Assembly: GCF_037975245.1 (NCBI RefSeq) | Contig: NC_092565.1 | Span: 18,641,999-18,705,998, forward strand | Source: Apostichopus japonicus | Lineage: Eukaryota; Echinodermata; Holothuroidea; Aspidochirotida; Stichopodidae | Length of the DNA stretch: 64,000 bases | Reading direction: 5' to 3' | Shown here: positions 1 through 15,460 of the stretch, in pieces | Position numbering within the stretch: the first letter of the stretch is position 1 | Layout: each line of letters begins with the position of its first letter | Notes under the pieces: generated by a model | Seen by the model: only the letters and a program-made list of their open reading frames with translations | What the model was told of the DNA's origin: nothing | Database searches by the model: none | Position numbers and translations under genes: made by a program

Positions 1-578
1 CTTGTTAGCACAATCCCAAAATTGGTTTGGTAAAGCTTATATGCGACTGTGGTGACTTACATAGTATTTGTATTACGAATAACTGTGTCAATTAGAAGAA
101 ATATTTGAAAAGCAGCTTTCCTTGGTGTTGATGTACAAGTAAGAAGTTAAGAATAGTCTCGTGACCGCCATAAAACCATGGCGATATTGTACCTATAGTA
201 CATGATCTTCCAAGTATTATATGAGCATTCAACCATTTAGTCGCCATGGTAACCACCTTTAAAATACTATAGTTACTTCGAAATACTTCTTCCGCAGTTC
301 CATAACATAAATCAGTGGGCGATTCTTGACATTTCTCAAACCCGACGTTAACCTTTCTAGAACCGGAAGTTGATTTCTGGAAATATGTCGTTCGTGCGTG
401 AAGCTCCTAGAAATCAGATTACAATAGTGATAGCGATAGTCTTAGACTAAAATGAAATAATGGCTTTTCTTCTTTCCTGTTTATTTTTTGTAACACTAAC
501 GTATTTTAATCTTGCCACTGTAACCTTAACGCAACTGTGATATAGAAGCATACATGTAACCACGACATTCTGCAGTGA

Positions 579-613
579 AATATATATGTATATATATATA
601 TATATATATTATA

Positions 614-652
<39 letters not shown>
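579..652. repeat. (TA)n microsatellite
   Basis: Nearly pure TA dinucleotides with single G and TT interruptions. Open frames of alternating Tyr-Ile across it are artefacts. Confidence 0.95.
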
Positions 653-656
<4 letters not shown>

Positions 657-1079
657 GGTTGTTACCTGTATACAATACAACCAATGCCTCTTCGGTGTAA
701 GCACCCCCCCCCCCCACCACCACAACACCAACCAATCCTTGCTTGACTACAATCGCTACCGACTATCTCTGTGGTGAGGAAGGGAGTACCTTTAAGGTAT
801 ATTTTAATGATAATTTATATTTCTTCTTATCCCTTTGACACCCGTATAAGTTCCTTACTTCGTCCTAACAATACATGCATGTATTCCTTTACACTTTTCC
901 CTAGAACAATTTATTTATATAATTTTATTTTCAAACAACTTACGTAGTTCATTATGTAACCTGTTGCCATAAGTGTTATGCAATCAATTTTCACTTAACA
1001 ACTCCCTCTGAAGCAATGTCTTTATCAAGAATCAAGCATCTACGTCACTACAAACTATAGTATAGTTAGGCAATTAATT

Positions 1080-1200
1080 GATGGGTAAGTATATAGGATG
1101 TAGGTAAATACGTAGGTACTGTATAGGTAAGCAGGAAGGTAGATATAGGTAGGCCTTTATATAAGTAGAAAGTTAAGTATGTGTTGGTAAATATAATGTG
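1080..1200. repeat. Degenerate GTAGGTA-rich simple repeat
   Basis: The motif GGTA or GTAGGTA recurs about ten times with irregular spacing. This looks like an eroded (GTAG)n-type microsatellite. Confidence 0.5.
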
Positions 1201-4152
1201 AGGTATGAATTGCGGGTGATAGGCTATGTACGTTGGTATTTATAGGGAGCTAACTATACATAAATGAATGAATGATTGGATGAGTACTTGCGCGGTGTAC
1301 ATCCACCGCCCCCCCCCCCCCCGGTTGTTCAACTCCTCTCAAAAATTCAAAAGTATTGATTAGCACAGATTACTTATAGATATAATTTAAAGCCTAAATA
1401 TACCTCAGAGTGCACTATTTTTGAATTATTTTCTTTCTGAGGGTGGTAAAGGAATCATCAGAAACATGAGACGGCTGAAACGACATCAGGCTCACACCCC
1501 TCCTTTGTTAAACCCTAAAGCCGCCCCTGGAGTGTATGATCATATCTAATGTTATAAACATGAGATACATTATAACATCACTTCAAGAGTGGTCTCCATG
1601 AATGAATTATTTACTATAGTTATTCCTCCAAGTTTATTTCACCTACAAAATATGGTCGATCTTAAAATATTGTTACCGGCGTTTGAGATAACATACTTTC
1701 GTATGGAAACTACTGAGGAATTGGAGTTGGTAGGTATAGCAGGCTATGCGCGTGATTTGACGAAGACAACATCTATACGTTTGTAGTTATATAAATAGTT
1801 CGTTGAAAAACGGAAGGTTGAGTAACGTCTTTATCCCAGTTTCGATAATGCCCTGTTTTCTTCTCGTTACTCGGATTTTTAATTATAAATAAATGTCCCT
1901 GTAAATGAACGTAATGGCGGAAGTCGTTATGAAACCTTATAATGAAAAGCTTCACAGAATACTCATTAATGAAAATCGAGGCGTAATCAGTAAACTTATT
2001 GTCTTAATTATACCTTTTATAATGAATGTTATTTCCGGAATGATTCTTCTTCACCTTCTTTTTCTTCTTTTTTTGAACAAAAGCTTGCAAGGTTGATAAG
2101 AAAGGTTACACATTGCTTTTGTTTTTATTTTTATTTTTCATTTCGAAAAGCAATTATGCAATCTTAAAGCAATCATGAATATTCAAATATTTATTCAAAT
2201 ACTTATGCAAATATTTATTCAAATATTTATAAAATATCCTATCTAGTAAACCACAACACTTCGAATATGCGAAGTTTTTCATGTCTCTTTTTTTTTTTTT
2301 TCTTTTTTTTTTTTGCAGTGGTAGAAAATGAACTTTTCATGTAAACCTGTTCCTGTCTACTTGTATAACCGAATTACTAAACGAATATAGAATTTTTCTT
2401 TTATCGTTATCTAAGATATTCGGTGATACGAGGAAATAATAAGTAGCAAAGAACTATATAGGCTATAATTAGACGGAAACCATAAAGCTATTCATCAGGA
2501 CGATTAGGTTTTATGTTATATATGCATGTGTAATATACGCAGGCGGAGTAAATATGTTACTTCCGCGTTGGCTGTTATGTATAGTAGGCCCTAGTGTAAA
2601 CTTTCGTGCGGAAATGACAATATTTTACATAAATCCTTCATAAAAGATATTTCTAGTCATTGATCATTCTTTACCTATTAAAGAACTTTGAATGTCGCCC
2701 TGGAAATCATGAACGGAGAAATGTAAAAATGGTGGCACCGTTCGGCATCCTAAAATGACCACAAGCCATTCGTTGTTCCTCATATACTTGATTTAAACTT
2801 GCTGTATGTTGCCATGGGATATAAACACGTGTCGTAACTTGGTTGTACTGTCTCGAACAAGCTCAATACCTCAACAAAAGTGCTAAACCTGTGAAATTCG
2901 AATACAGATGTTGAAGTCGTTCAGAGTAGTTTATATGAACTGATCTGCGTGGTAAAGAATTGAATATCACCGTTAGATAGTGGTATATAGTAAATTGACA
3001 TGTAGCCAGTTGCTATAGTATAATATAACGAAGGAACTGAGCACGAGGTTAAACATGACGTGAGCGATATCAAACTGAATTCCAACTAGTAATCCCGTTT
3101 TGACATGCTTCCTTGGGTGTCTTAATTTAGTCACCACGTTTATCCTCGCACCCCGACCCCACATCTCAACCCCGCCAACCCCCCCCCCCCCCTTGTCCTT
3201 TTTTCGGAATGTAATTTATTGAATTATATTTTATATTATATTATTTACTATACGAATACATGTTTGTTTCCCCTTTCTCCTTAACATAACATATCCATCG
3301 ATTAAAAACACAGAAGAATTATATGCCGGCCCACCATATAGCCATCATGGTGCCCTGTTTTCATTTTCGTTCGTTCCTTCCATCCGCTTATTCATTATGT
3401 TTTGCAGTTATTGTATTTTGTCATTGCATGCACATATGATGACCTTTTCTATGTGGCGTTTTCTTAAGCTATACATTTAGTAGCAATGGATGTAACCAGA
3501 ACGAACTACAGGAAATATGCCAGTACAGAGACGTACAATTTTCAATTAGTTGGTATAGGTTAGTTCATAATAGAAGCAACGCAAAAGTCGGTGGATGAAA
3601 AACGTAAGATTTCAACGGAATGTGTTTATCATGTAATGCATTAAAGAAGTTGTCAGGGACAATGTTGTTGGATGTCCATCGCGCCTGGTGTCCTTTCGTA
3701 TGCAATGCACGTGTATACAGTTGCCTTTCGTTGGTGTCGGATATCTCAGCTAAACGGTAGTGACATGATGCAGTTGTAATGGGAGCTGAGATTTGGAGTG
3801 TATGTATGTGGATGTTTGTTTGCGTGAGTGAGTGAGTGTGTAGTCCATTAACTAACATTACTAGACAGGCTTGTAGGACGAGTGCAACAGTATGAGTACC
3901 AATACAAGTACAATTCCCCAATTCCACGGATGTGAGTACGTAGCTCACAAGCATTATTTCGTGTTGGTATTGCTGGAAAGGTTTTGCCATAAATTTGCGA
4001 CTAAAGTCAACCTGTTAGCGACATCCCTTCCTCTCCCTCCCCACGCCCCCTCCCCTCCCACCCTACTTCCCCTGCAAAAGGTATTGACCAATATTCCGAA
4101 CGCTCGATTTATCCAAAGTGAGCTATTTTACGTTTAAGATTGGTAGCTTATA

Positions 4153-4300
4153 CAGGCGCGTATCCAGGATTTTCTAACCCGGGGGGCGCGAATTACGATC
4201 TAAGCGGAGCGCCACCATCGGTTGGCGCGGAGCGTACAAGAAAATTTCAGGTTTTGAAACCCCCCAGATCACCGGAAATGGCACTTCTCGGGCTTGAAAA
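4153..4300 (+). mobile_element. hAT-like miniature element, truncated copy (family A)
   Basis: It begins with CAGGCGCGTATCCAGGA, close to the terminal repeat of the intact element at 50262-50552. It shares that element's internal core: a CTAAGCGGAGCGCCACCATC block, a GCGTACAAGAAAATTT block and a CAGATC..CGGAAATGGCACTTC block. The right terminal repeat is not found, so the copy is truncated or rearranged. Confidence 0.7.
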
Positions 4301-4836
4301 TGACCAACCAGATGTACACTTTTGCCTGAGAACCAAGTATTTCCCCAAAGTTTTTTTTTCCATCCATAACCTTTTTGAAGATTGTCACCAGTCACACGTC
4401 ATGTTCGACCTCATTGCATGTCCTATGGATCATTGCTTTTGTAGGTGATTCTACGTCACGGCTCACAATATCCGAAAGCCCCACTTTTCAAGGTTTTAAG
4501 CCCATTATTTGTTGAGAATTTGAAAATTCACATTTCTGGTGAATAAAAATCACTTCAAAACATACCCATAATGTTGCACAAAATTCAATCTATGGACAAC
4601 TAATATAGAAAAACCTCCTTCAACCCCTAATAGACAGGTTCAAAATTGCACGAGTAGAGGAAAGTATGATGAAGAATGTTGGTGAAGAAATTTTCGAAAA
4701 CTCAGACACAGTTAATTTATTGGTGTAGAAATATTAAAACCTCTTATAATGGCTATTATAAAACTTCGTTGAAGGAAATGAAAAATAGCAGATATTTCCG
4801 ATATCAGGTATATCGAAACCGAACACTACACACATA

Positions 4837-5253
4837 GGCGTAGGTCCCGTAGGAGGCGGGGGCTGCAGCCCCCCCCCCCCCCCGCATCCAAATTTTTTCC
4901 CATTTTTCGGGCACCTACTGAAAGGAAAATAAATAGCAATGAATAGCTCAAAAATGATCTCCTTGGTAATTAAAATAAAGTTGTAAGCTTGGCCGACATT
5001 ATTACTGTAAAAGAGAGTTTTGACATAAATGGATCTGTATGCTTTTTCTCCATCTACATAAGACATTTGGTTGTTTACATTAGTATCCGGCGGTATACTG
5101 TGCAACTTTCACGGACCGTGCGGTACACGATGCCATGCAATGTTATGACCGATGCTTGCTTATATGATATTGGCATCGGTATGTTGAACGCGCTTTGGTT
5201 TTTTTCGGGCAAGTCGTTACAGCCCCAAATCCAATTGGGCTCCTACGCCTTTA
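4837..5253. mobile_element. Miniature inverted-repeat element with flanking direct repeat
   Basis: The 12-base sequence ACTACACACATA occurs at 4825-4836 and again at 5254-5265. Between the copies, the left end starts GGCGTAGGTCCC and the right end reads GGGCTCCTACGCC followed by TTTA, so the ends are inverted repeats (GGCGTAGG / CCTACGCC). A G/C-run block lies at 4855-4885. The direct repeat is longer than the 8 bp of hAT elements, so the superfamily is unclear. Confidence 0.6.
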
Positions 5254-5354
5254 ACTACACACATAGACAGTTTTTGAGGTTGTTCATCGTGGAACATGCA
5301 TTTCAATGCTCACTGATATGATGTTGTATCTGCTCTTTGCATTACAAATTCGAA

Positions 5355-5600
5355 CAGGCGTGTAGCGAGTAATTGCCAAGGGAGGGGCGAAGCCTGTATG
5401 CAAACTATCTGAGCGAAGCGCCACCATGAGTTGGCGCGAAGCGTACAAGAAAAATTTTGGCCGAAAATGCCTCCCAGATCGCTGGAAATGACACTTCCCA
5501 GGCCTTGTAAGTTGCATCTAAGCATTGTCTATTTTGAAATTACTAGCGATGTCATAAAGAAAATTTGCTCGGGGGGGGGGGGGGCGGTCGCCCCCTTCCC
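5355..5600 (+). mobile_element. hAT-like miniature element, family A copy with damaged right end
   Basis: It starts CAGGCGTGTAGCGAG and follows the family A core in order: GGGAGGGGCGAAGC, CTGAGCGAAGCGCCACCATG, GCGTACAAGAAAA, TGCCTCCCAGATCGCTGG, TTCCCAGGCCTTGTAAG, then a poly(G) block at about 5571-5585. The GGCTACGCGCCTG terminus expected after the G/C block is absent. Confidence 0.75.
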
Positions 5601-5884
5601 GAAATGCGTCATGTTCCCCGACGACTCGGTCGAGTTCAAGACCAGCCACAGTTGGTTCCATATAGCACAATTGTACAATTGTTTAAGGCGTCCACACACA
5701 CACACGCGTTATGATAGACCATATATAGTATTTATATAGATACATTAGTGAGAGAGGAAAAATGGAAACGTCAAAAATGGAGTTGTTGGTGTAAGGGGTA
5801 GGGTGAGGCGCATACCCCCTCCGTAATCCTTGATCTGTCACTGGCTACCCTGTGTATATAATAGGGATCAGCGCTTTAACTTTG

Positions 5885-6092
5885 ACTGTTCCTCTTTCTC
5901 TTCCCGAGGTCTTGGCTATCTTCTACTCCCTCCTTTTCTCCTTTTTCTCTCTTTTTTCTTTTTCTTTTCCCTTCCTTTCTCTCCTCCTTTTCTTTTTTCC
6001 CCCTCCTTTTCCCTTTTTTCTTCTCTTTTTTTCTCTCCTCTTTTCCTTACCCGGGGGCGCGCGCCCCCAACGCCCCCCCCTGGATACGCACC
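5885..6092 (+). repeat. Polypyrimidine tract joined to a G/C-run element end
   Basis: About 165 bases of almost pure C and T on the plus strand (5885-6050) run into a block of G and C runs ending TGGATACGCACCTG, a variant of the family A terminus. Open frames here are Phe/Ser/Leu-rich or Lys/Arg/Glu-rich artefacts. A homopyrimidine-homopurine tract of this length could adopt non-B DNA, which is inference. Confidence 0.7.
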
Positions 6093-7999
6093 TGTTATAG
6101 TATATGGACTGACTATATGCTCTTTCATTTTCTTTTAGGGTAAATATATTAAACGACTTCAAATCCCAGGACAGCTCGACCCGGCTTAAAACCTCTGTAA
6201 ACTGAAACTTGTAAGATATCTCTCATTATGACACAATATTACTTCCAAAAACTACCAATGAATTTCATGACAGCTATAGAATGATTATTTGATCATATTC
6301 AAGTATTTCAATGGTATGAATGAAACCATCGTACCCATGATATGATGATTCCTTTGCTGACCATGGCGGCATAGTCGGCGTTGCTATGCAGCGTTCGTGT
6401 TTGCTGCAGGTCGTTTTACAATTGAGTCGTTAACTGATGACAAACTTATCCTTTATACAAATCATCACCACCTGCTTGAAGATGTTTTGCTCTTGGACTA
6501 ATTTAAGCAGAATAATTCCCACAAGAGATAAAAATCATGTAATTATTCGGCTGTTGTCACAAACAGGGAGAATTGGTAGCCAAAGCCTATAGGGTTTGCT
6601 CAAGGTGTTTTTCATTATTATCTTTCTCGCGTCTCGCATTCGTAGGTTCATTGTAATTTTAGAAGAAATTAAAATTCAAATAAAAAAATTCGATTGTGCA
6701 AAATGTTTCTAGGCTTTGTAGCAATTATTCTTTCTTCTTTTCCTTTTCAGGAGATTGTTAAACTTTTGAAACAGTTGAATAATCTAAGAAAAAGTAATAA
6801 TTATTTGCACGCTTCCGAAGTGATACGGTTAAATTAGATATAGCGAAGAAAAATGTCAAAACGAAAATAAATAATTTATATCATGTATATTTTGATAGCC
6901 AATAAATTGTTGCTCATGAAATCTAAATCGCAAGTGACTTTAATACGTGTCTATTCTACAATTTTAGCTACGTTTTAATACCCCCCCCCCCATCCTCCCC
7001 ACCACCATTATCTCCTAATAGAAACACCAAAAAAAAATTATAACAATAACCGTTTGTTTATAATGATCGTAGTATTGTTGTACTTGTTAAATGAAAATGA
7101 ATCACTCTTTAGCTCTACTTGTTAATAAATTAATTGGTAATTAATTTTGGATGAATTTGGTTTCCATATCCTAATGAATACATAGTAGTCTCACAGTACT
7201 TTTAGGAACACAGAAAATTACAGAATGTCTTCTCCCAAAATAATAATTAGTCAATGTGCCACCGGCAGGAGATATTTATTTATCCGTGGAAAGTTATTGT
7301 ACCACAAATAGTGGAGTTTTATTACCAGAAATGTTTTTCTGTCAAATATGGCTAAGGTTTATATCACATAAATATAACAAATACACAAACTCACGCACAC
7401 ACACGCACAGAGATATAGTAGTTTCCCTTTTACCAGTCCCATCGTCCTCACTCCCCCCCCCCCCTTCCCCTCTATTAGAACTAAATAATGTATAGCTTTC
7501 TTCACTTCATACCCGTTTATGAATATTTGGCCAAAGCTTCCGAAACAACGGAGACATTTCTTATTAAGTCATTGTTGTTTTCGGTGAGTTATTTGCTGTC
7601 ATAGCTGGGTTCGATTAAATAATAAAAGTGATATTCAAATTGCATATAAAACGGTAATATGTCATATCGGTAAATAAGGCCAGACGGCTAGCTAAGGTAC
7701 ATATTCCGTTTTGACCATTGACATGATTTGATTTGATTTGATTTGAGTGCCATGTGAAAGCAGATTGTATACAGGATGTAAAAGCAACGCTATATTTTTG
7801 TCCATGAACTCATATAAACAGTAGTTAAAATTATATGAACAGTTGCATGCCGAGATGAAGCTAAAATAAAGAGGGATCTCTCTGCTAAGGGAACTGAACT
7901 GAACGATTTGAGATACAACAGGAGTATAATATGTAGCTTCAGACGTGTCGAATCTTTTGTAGAATTAATTTTTTTAAAGTTTTGCTCATATTTTTCACA
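6093..7999. other. Intergenic sequence, no gene seen
   Basis: AT-rich sequence with isolated C-runs (about 6980 and 7454) and a (TTTGA)n stretch near 7725-7745. No coding exon, RNA gene or complete transposon was recognised. Confidence 0.55.
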
Positions 8000-8260
8000 G
8001 TAGAATGTTAAGAGTGTTGACACTAAAACCAATACCATCGTTTGGTCCACGTAAAGAGCTAAAATATGATAGAGATTCAGTATTTTCCACACCCATCACC
8101 ATCATACTGAAAATTAATATTGTAATTAATAAAGAACAAACATAAGAAAACGAAGCACATGTGGCTCTGTGACGTCGTGGTGTGTAAGTGAACAATAAAT
8201 CTGTAATATTTACTAAAAGAAATATAGTTTTTCTTAACTGTTTTGGGGGCGCTTGTCCAT
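8000..8260 (+). repeat. Dispersed repeat, relative of 46745-46950
   Basis: The start (GTAGAATGTTAA..AG..TTGACA..AAAACCA) and a later block (GCACATGTG..GTGA.GTC) match, in the same order, a stretch inside the PRC1 3' flank at about 46757-46875. Two diverged copies of one sequence imply an unclassified interspersed repeat. No terminal inverted repeats were seen. Confidence 0.5.
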
Positions 8261-8334
8261 GACAGATATATCTGTCACATTCGATCAATAATGATGGCTG
8301 AGTTGAAGTTTCCTTTAAGGAAAAGATTACCATC

Positions 8335-8985
8335 CAAGGGCGGCGGAACCGGGGGGGCACAGGGGGCACGTGCCCCCCCCCCCACTTTTCCTCAGGGTTA
8401 AAAATGTGCCCTTTTTCTACATAAAAATTGAGGTGTCTCAAGTTAGCAAGAGGCCAGGGAACCAGAATGAACACTCGGGAAGGGCCGTTTCCGGCCATCT
8501 GAGGGGTTTGTAAAACCAAAATTTTTCTTGTACGCTCCGCGCCAACCGATGGTGGCGCTCCGCTCAGATAGTCGTGCATACAACATTGCAAATCCTGGCT
8601 ACGCCCCTGACTTTTAATGAATTTATGTGGGTCAAACTCAAAGCTATTTCGAATGGAAACAATTTGTTAAAATATTAACAAGAAATAAACTCTAATTCGG
8701 AAGATTCCTACATTAGCAACTAGCATGATTTCACCTCATTTGTCTCAATAGAAAACTTGTTCCTTGTTTCCCAATTTGCACATTGAATATTGCAGTGCTA
8801 GTATGCATATTTTCCTTGAGGGGGGGGGGGGGCGTTGATGGAGTGATGTGTATACGCAAATAAAATAATACAATAAGAGTTATAAAGGGTACTAAATATC
8901 AGGCTACATCAGTCCAATCGAATTTCTGCAAAGTGCCCTTTGATGTCGGTGCCCCCTCAGATTAAAAGTGCTTCCGCCGCCCTTG
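8335..8985. mobile_element. Complete hAT-like miniature element with 8-bp TSD, containing a nested element
   Basis: The left end reads CAAGGGCGGCGGAA and the right end TTCCGCCGCCCTTG, a perfect 14-bp inverted repeat. The 8-mer TTACCATC flanks both sides (8327-8334 and 8986-8993). No transposase frame is present, so it is non-autonomous. A family A copy in reverse orientation lies inside (about 8360-8606), recognisable by the CTTGTACGCTCCGCGCC block and the terminus TGGCTACGCCCCTG. A 198-codon minus-strand open frame here is an artefact of this material. Confidence 0.85.
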
Positions 8986-8993
8986 TTACCATC

Positions 8994-10068
8994 GACACAA
9001 TGTAGATAATCTGGAAAGGGATTTAACAGATGGATTAGAAAATAAGCTGATTGGATTGAGATGGGAACTTGACAACTTCCAATTATTTCAAGCCAAGCTT
9101 TGGATTTGAAAATGTGCTCACAGAAGTTTTTGATTATTATTATGATTAATAATTTTGTTTAGTTTTTGTAAGTCACCAATCACTTAAATAACAAATGTCT
9201 CCCAGTTTACCATTTGATTTCAAGTGATAAATGGAGAATGTATAAAGTGTAATGCTTTCCGACACATTTTGCTCTCTTTGGGGGTGGGGCGGGGATGGGG
9301 GGAGGGTAATACCGGTGCTGAAAGTAATGGTTTATACCTTTGTTAGGATATTGGTATAGAGCAGCATGGAGAAAAATATGGCTAAGGCAACAATGGAAGC
9401 TGTTGTCGACTATATGTTGTTGTGACATTAATGGAACGAGCTGTATGAGAAATCAAATGGCTTCTGATAAACTTATAACAACAAAAGCCTATACACTTGA
9501 ATTATGTCAAGCAACGTAACAAATTAAAGAATCATATGACAAGCCTGTTTGGGATATTTTGTAAAGTAAGCCTACGTTTAACAAAACATTTTCTTTAACA
9601 ATAAATTTATGTCTATATTTGTCATCATTTGCTATCAGGATAGTCTGAGGATTCCATTGGCGGGAAAGTGACCACACCGCACCGTCCCAAGGAAATTTCT
9701 GGGACGCAACGGGGATGGCGAAAAAAGGAAGAATGGAAAAACTGATAGCCTTGATATATACGATACTGAATAGGCTTCTTGTTATTATAGCACTTTGTGA
9801 TCTCCTTCTCATAGGGTTCTCAATATTAGCCACACTAAGGATAGAACGAGATTTCTCTGACCGAGTTAACTTTGATTCAGTCATTGACATTTTAGTCAAA
9901 GCTCTGAGCGTCGCATGCATATATACTGGATTGTCGGCTTCAATGAAAAAAAAAATGTAACATCTCCATTTATTTCAATATCACCATGAGATAAGATTTA
10001 CATACATGAGTATACATATCCACTCGAAATATTATATATGTAAATATTTTATGTCGTTAATATATATA
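8994..10068. other. Non-coding stretch with one unexplained hydrophobic open frame
   Basis: Mostly AT-rich sequence. At 9715-9960 a plus-strand frame of 81 residues contains two strongly hydrophobic stretches, and a 137-residue antisense frame overlaps it. Neither resembles a family I can name and neither has clear flanking splice sites. I do not call a gene. Confidence 0.45.
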
Positions 10069-10435
10069 CAGGTCCGTAGCAACTTGGAGTATGGGGACGC
10101 GAGCCTCGTCCAGACTTCCCCAAGTGGCCTACATTTTATACCACACGCACGCAAAAGCGTTTAACAAAATGTAGCTAAAATCATGGAAATTATAGCAGCA
10201 TTTTGCATCTATAAGCCCCCCTCACCCGAAACAAAACTTTCTTGAAATTTTATTCCTCAGACCAGAAATAAGGAAATTTTGCTAAAACTGAAGTCGTTGC
10301 AGATGGTAGACCTATATGGTATCATGAAAAGTCATATCAATACAAGTGTAAATTAAACCTTAATTCTCTGACTCTGACAAAAAAACAACTCTCCCCCCCC
10401 CCTAACACCACGAGAGCTGACTATACGTATACCTG
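10069..10435. mobile_element. hAT-like miniature element, family B copy
   Basis: It starts CAGGTCCGTAGCAAC and ends with CGTATACCTG, an imperfect inverted repeat related to the CAGGCGCGTAGCC termini. The internal block TATATGGTATCATGAAAAGT with following sequence (about 10312-10385) is shared with the element at 14277-14589. No target-site duplication is visible, because the left flank is a TA run. Confidence 0.65.
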
Positions 10436-14276
<3,841 letters not shown>

Positions 14277-14589
14277 CAGGGCAGTAGCCTATGGGGCCAA
14301 TGGGCACGTGCCTGCCCCCCCCCTCCCAATTTGCTTCGAAATAGCATGGCTAATATTTTATAAAACACACAAGTCGTATACATTTTGTCAAGATTTAAGA
14401 AAATCAGCCATGTTTTGTGCCCCCTTCCCCACTCCTCTAACTTTCGAACTCCTAAAAGAGGGTAGAGCCTATATGGTATCATGAAAAGTCATATCAATTC
14501 AAGCGTTAAGTAAACCTAATGTCTGACTCTTATCAAATGGGTTCAAAAAGTAGCTTTCCCCTCACACCACCGGGCTGGCTACGCGCCTG
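14277..14589. mobile_element. hAT-like miniature element, family B copy
   Basis: The left end is CAGGGCAGTAGCCTATGG and the right end GGCTGGCTACGCGCCTG, an inverted repeat of the hAT-like type in this window. It shares the TATATGGTATCATGAAAAGT block (about 14470-14550) with 10069-10435. Poly(C) lies near each end. No matching 8-mers were found at the flanks. Confidence 0.7.
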
Positions 14590-15168
14590 CTCGCCATGCC
14601 CCTCCCCCCCCCCCCCTGTACCTCCACGACCCTTAGTTATTTCCTCAATGTATTATAATTACTTCATTTTTCTTTAGGTTGTCAAATATGAAAGCTGTAT
14701 TTTGAGTTGTATGTATCCAATCCAACTAAAGACGTCTGTATGCAGAAATAAACAACAACAAATGGTTGAACAAGTTATTTATACACATTTCAATGAAGTT
14801 TCAACTAATTATGTGTCGCACATATTTAAGATTATTTTTTGGTGGTTTTCATTGTCCAACCTTTGAAGTCTTTTCCAAATTTCATCAATCTGTTTTTAAA
14901 AATGAAACAGATTATGATTTCGTGTAAGTTATCCTTCCTTAAAAGTTACTGTTACCAATTTAGAATGCCAAAACTAGCTTAAATGTTTCAAAAGAACTCT
15001 GCATGAAATTCTAACTCTTGAAGTTACTCCCAGACATTAACGAGGGTTCACTCAGATCAAGAGATAAAACAAATTCTCTGAGAGGCGGCAGCAAAATGAT
15101 AGTTGAAGTTTTGAAAATGAATTACCGTTGAAGTTTCGAGTTTATACGGTTAAACGGAGGCGTCTTGT

Positions 15169-15452
15169 CAATGGCGTACTAAGCGAGGCGGGGGGGGGGC
15201 GTCCCTCACCGGGTACCACATAGTGGGGGCGCCATGCCACAGTCCCCCAAACATAAGAGAAAAATAAGACTGAGAATTCCTAACCATATAATCAAATCCC
15301 AGCTTCGCCAAAGATAACACCATTTTGCATCTACGCCACTCTACATAAACAAAAAATTGCTCACCCCCCCCCCCCTCAGGGACGACATCCCCTGCACGGG
15401 GTGACAAAGGAACGATCAGCCCCGGGTGCCAACTATTTTAGGTATGCCATTG
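15169..15452. mobile_element. Complete hAT-like miniature element with 8-bp TSD
   Basis: The left end CAATGGCGTACTAAG pairs with the right end TTAGGTATGCCATTG as an inverted repeat with one mismatch in the outer 13 bases. The 8-mer CGTCTTGT lies immediately outside both ends (15161-15168 and 15453-15460). The element is 284 bp and carries a G/C-run block near each end. No transposase is present. Confidence 0.88.
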
Positions 15453-15460
15453 CGTCTTGT

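Larger units (their letters stand above)
1..4152. other. Intergenic sequence, no gene seen
   Basis: No open frame here looks like a conserved protein or carries convincing splice sites. The stretch is AT-rich and contains a (TA)n tract, a GTAGGTA-rich patch, several C-runs of 10 or more bases (about 704, 1311 and 3179), and a short ATTTATTCAAAT-type tandem at about 2178-2235. The small open frames are low-complexity or antisense artefacts. Confidence 0.6.

Noticed and set aside
5830..6162. Phe/Ser/Leu-rich and Lys/Arg/Glu-rich frames on both strands
   Set aside because: Low-complexity translation of the polypyrimidine tract.
7995..8591. 198-codon minus-strand open frame, the longest in the window
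   Set aside because: It lies mainly across hAT-like element material; the translated motifs (SGAPPSVGAERTRK) recur wherever family A copies occur, and there is no codon or domain evidence.
9507..9960. Overlapping 137-codon minus and 81-codon plus frames, the latter with hydrophobic helices
   Set aside because: No recognisable family, no clear splice sites and overlapping frames on both strands. Left as an unexplained note rather than a gene.
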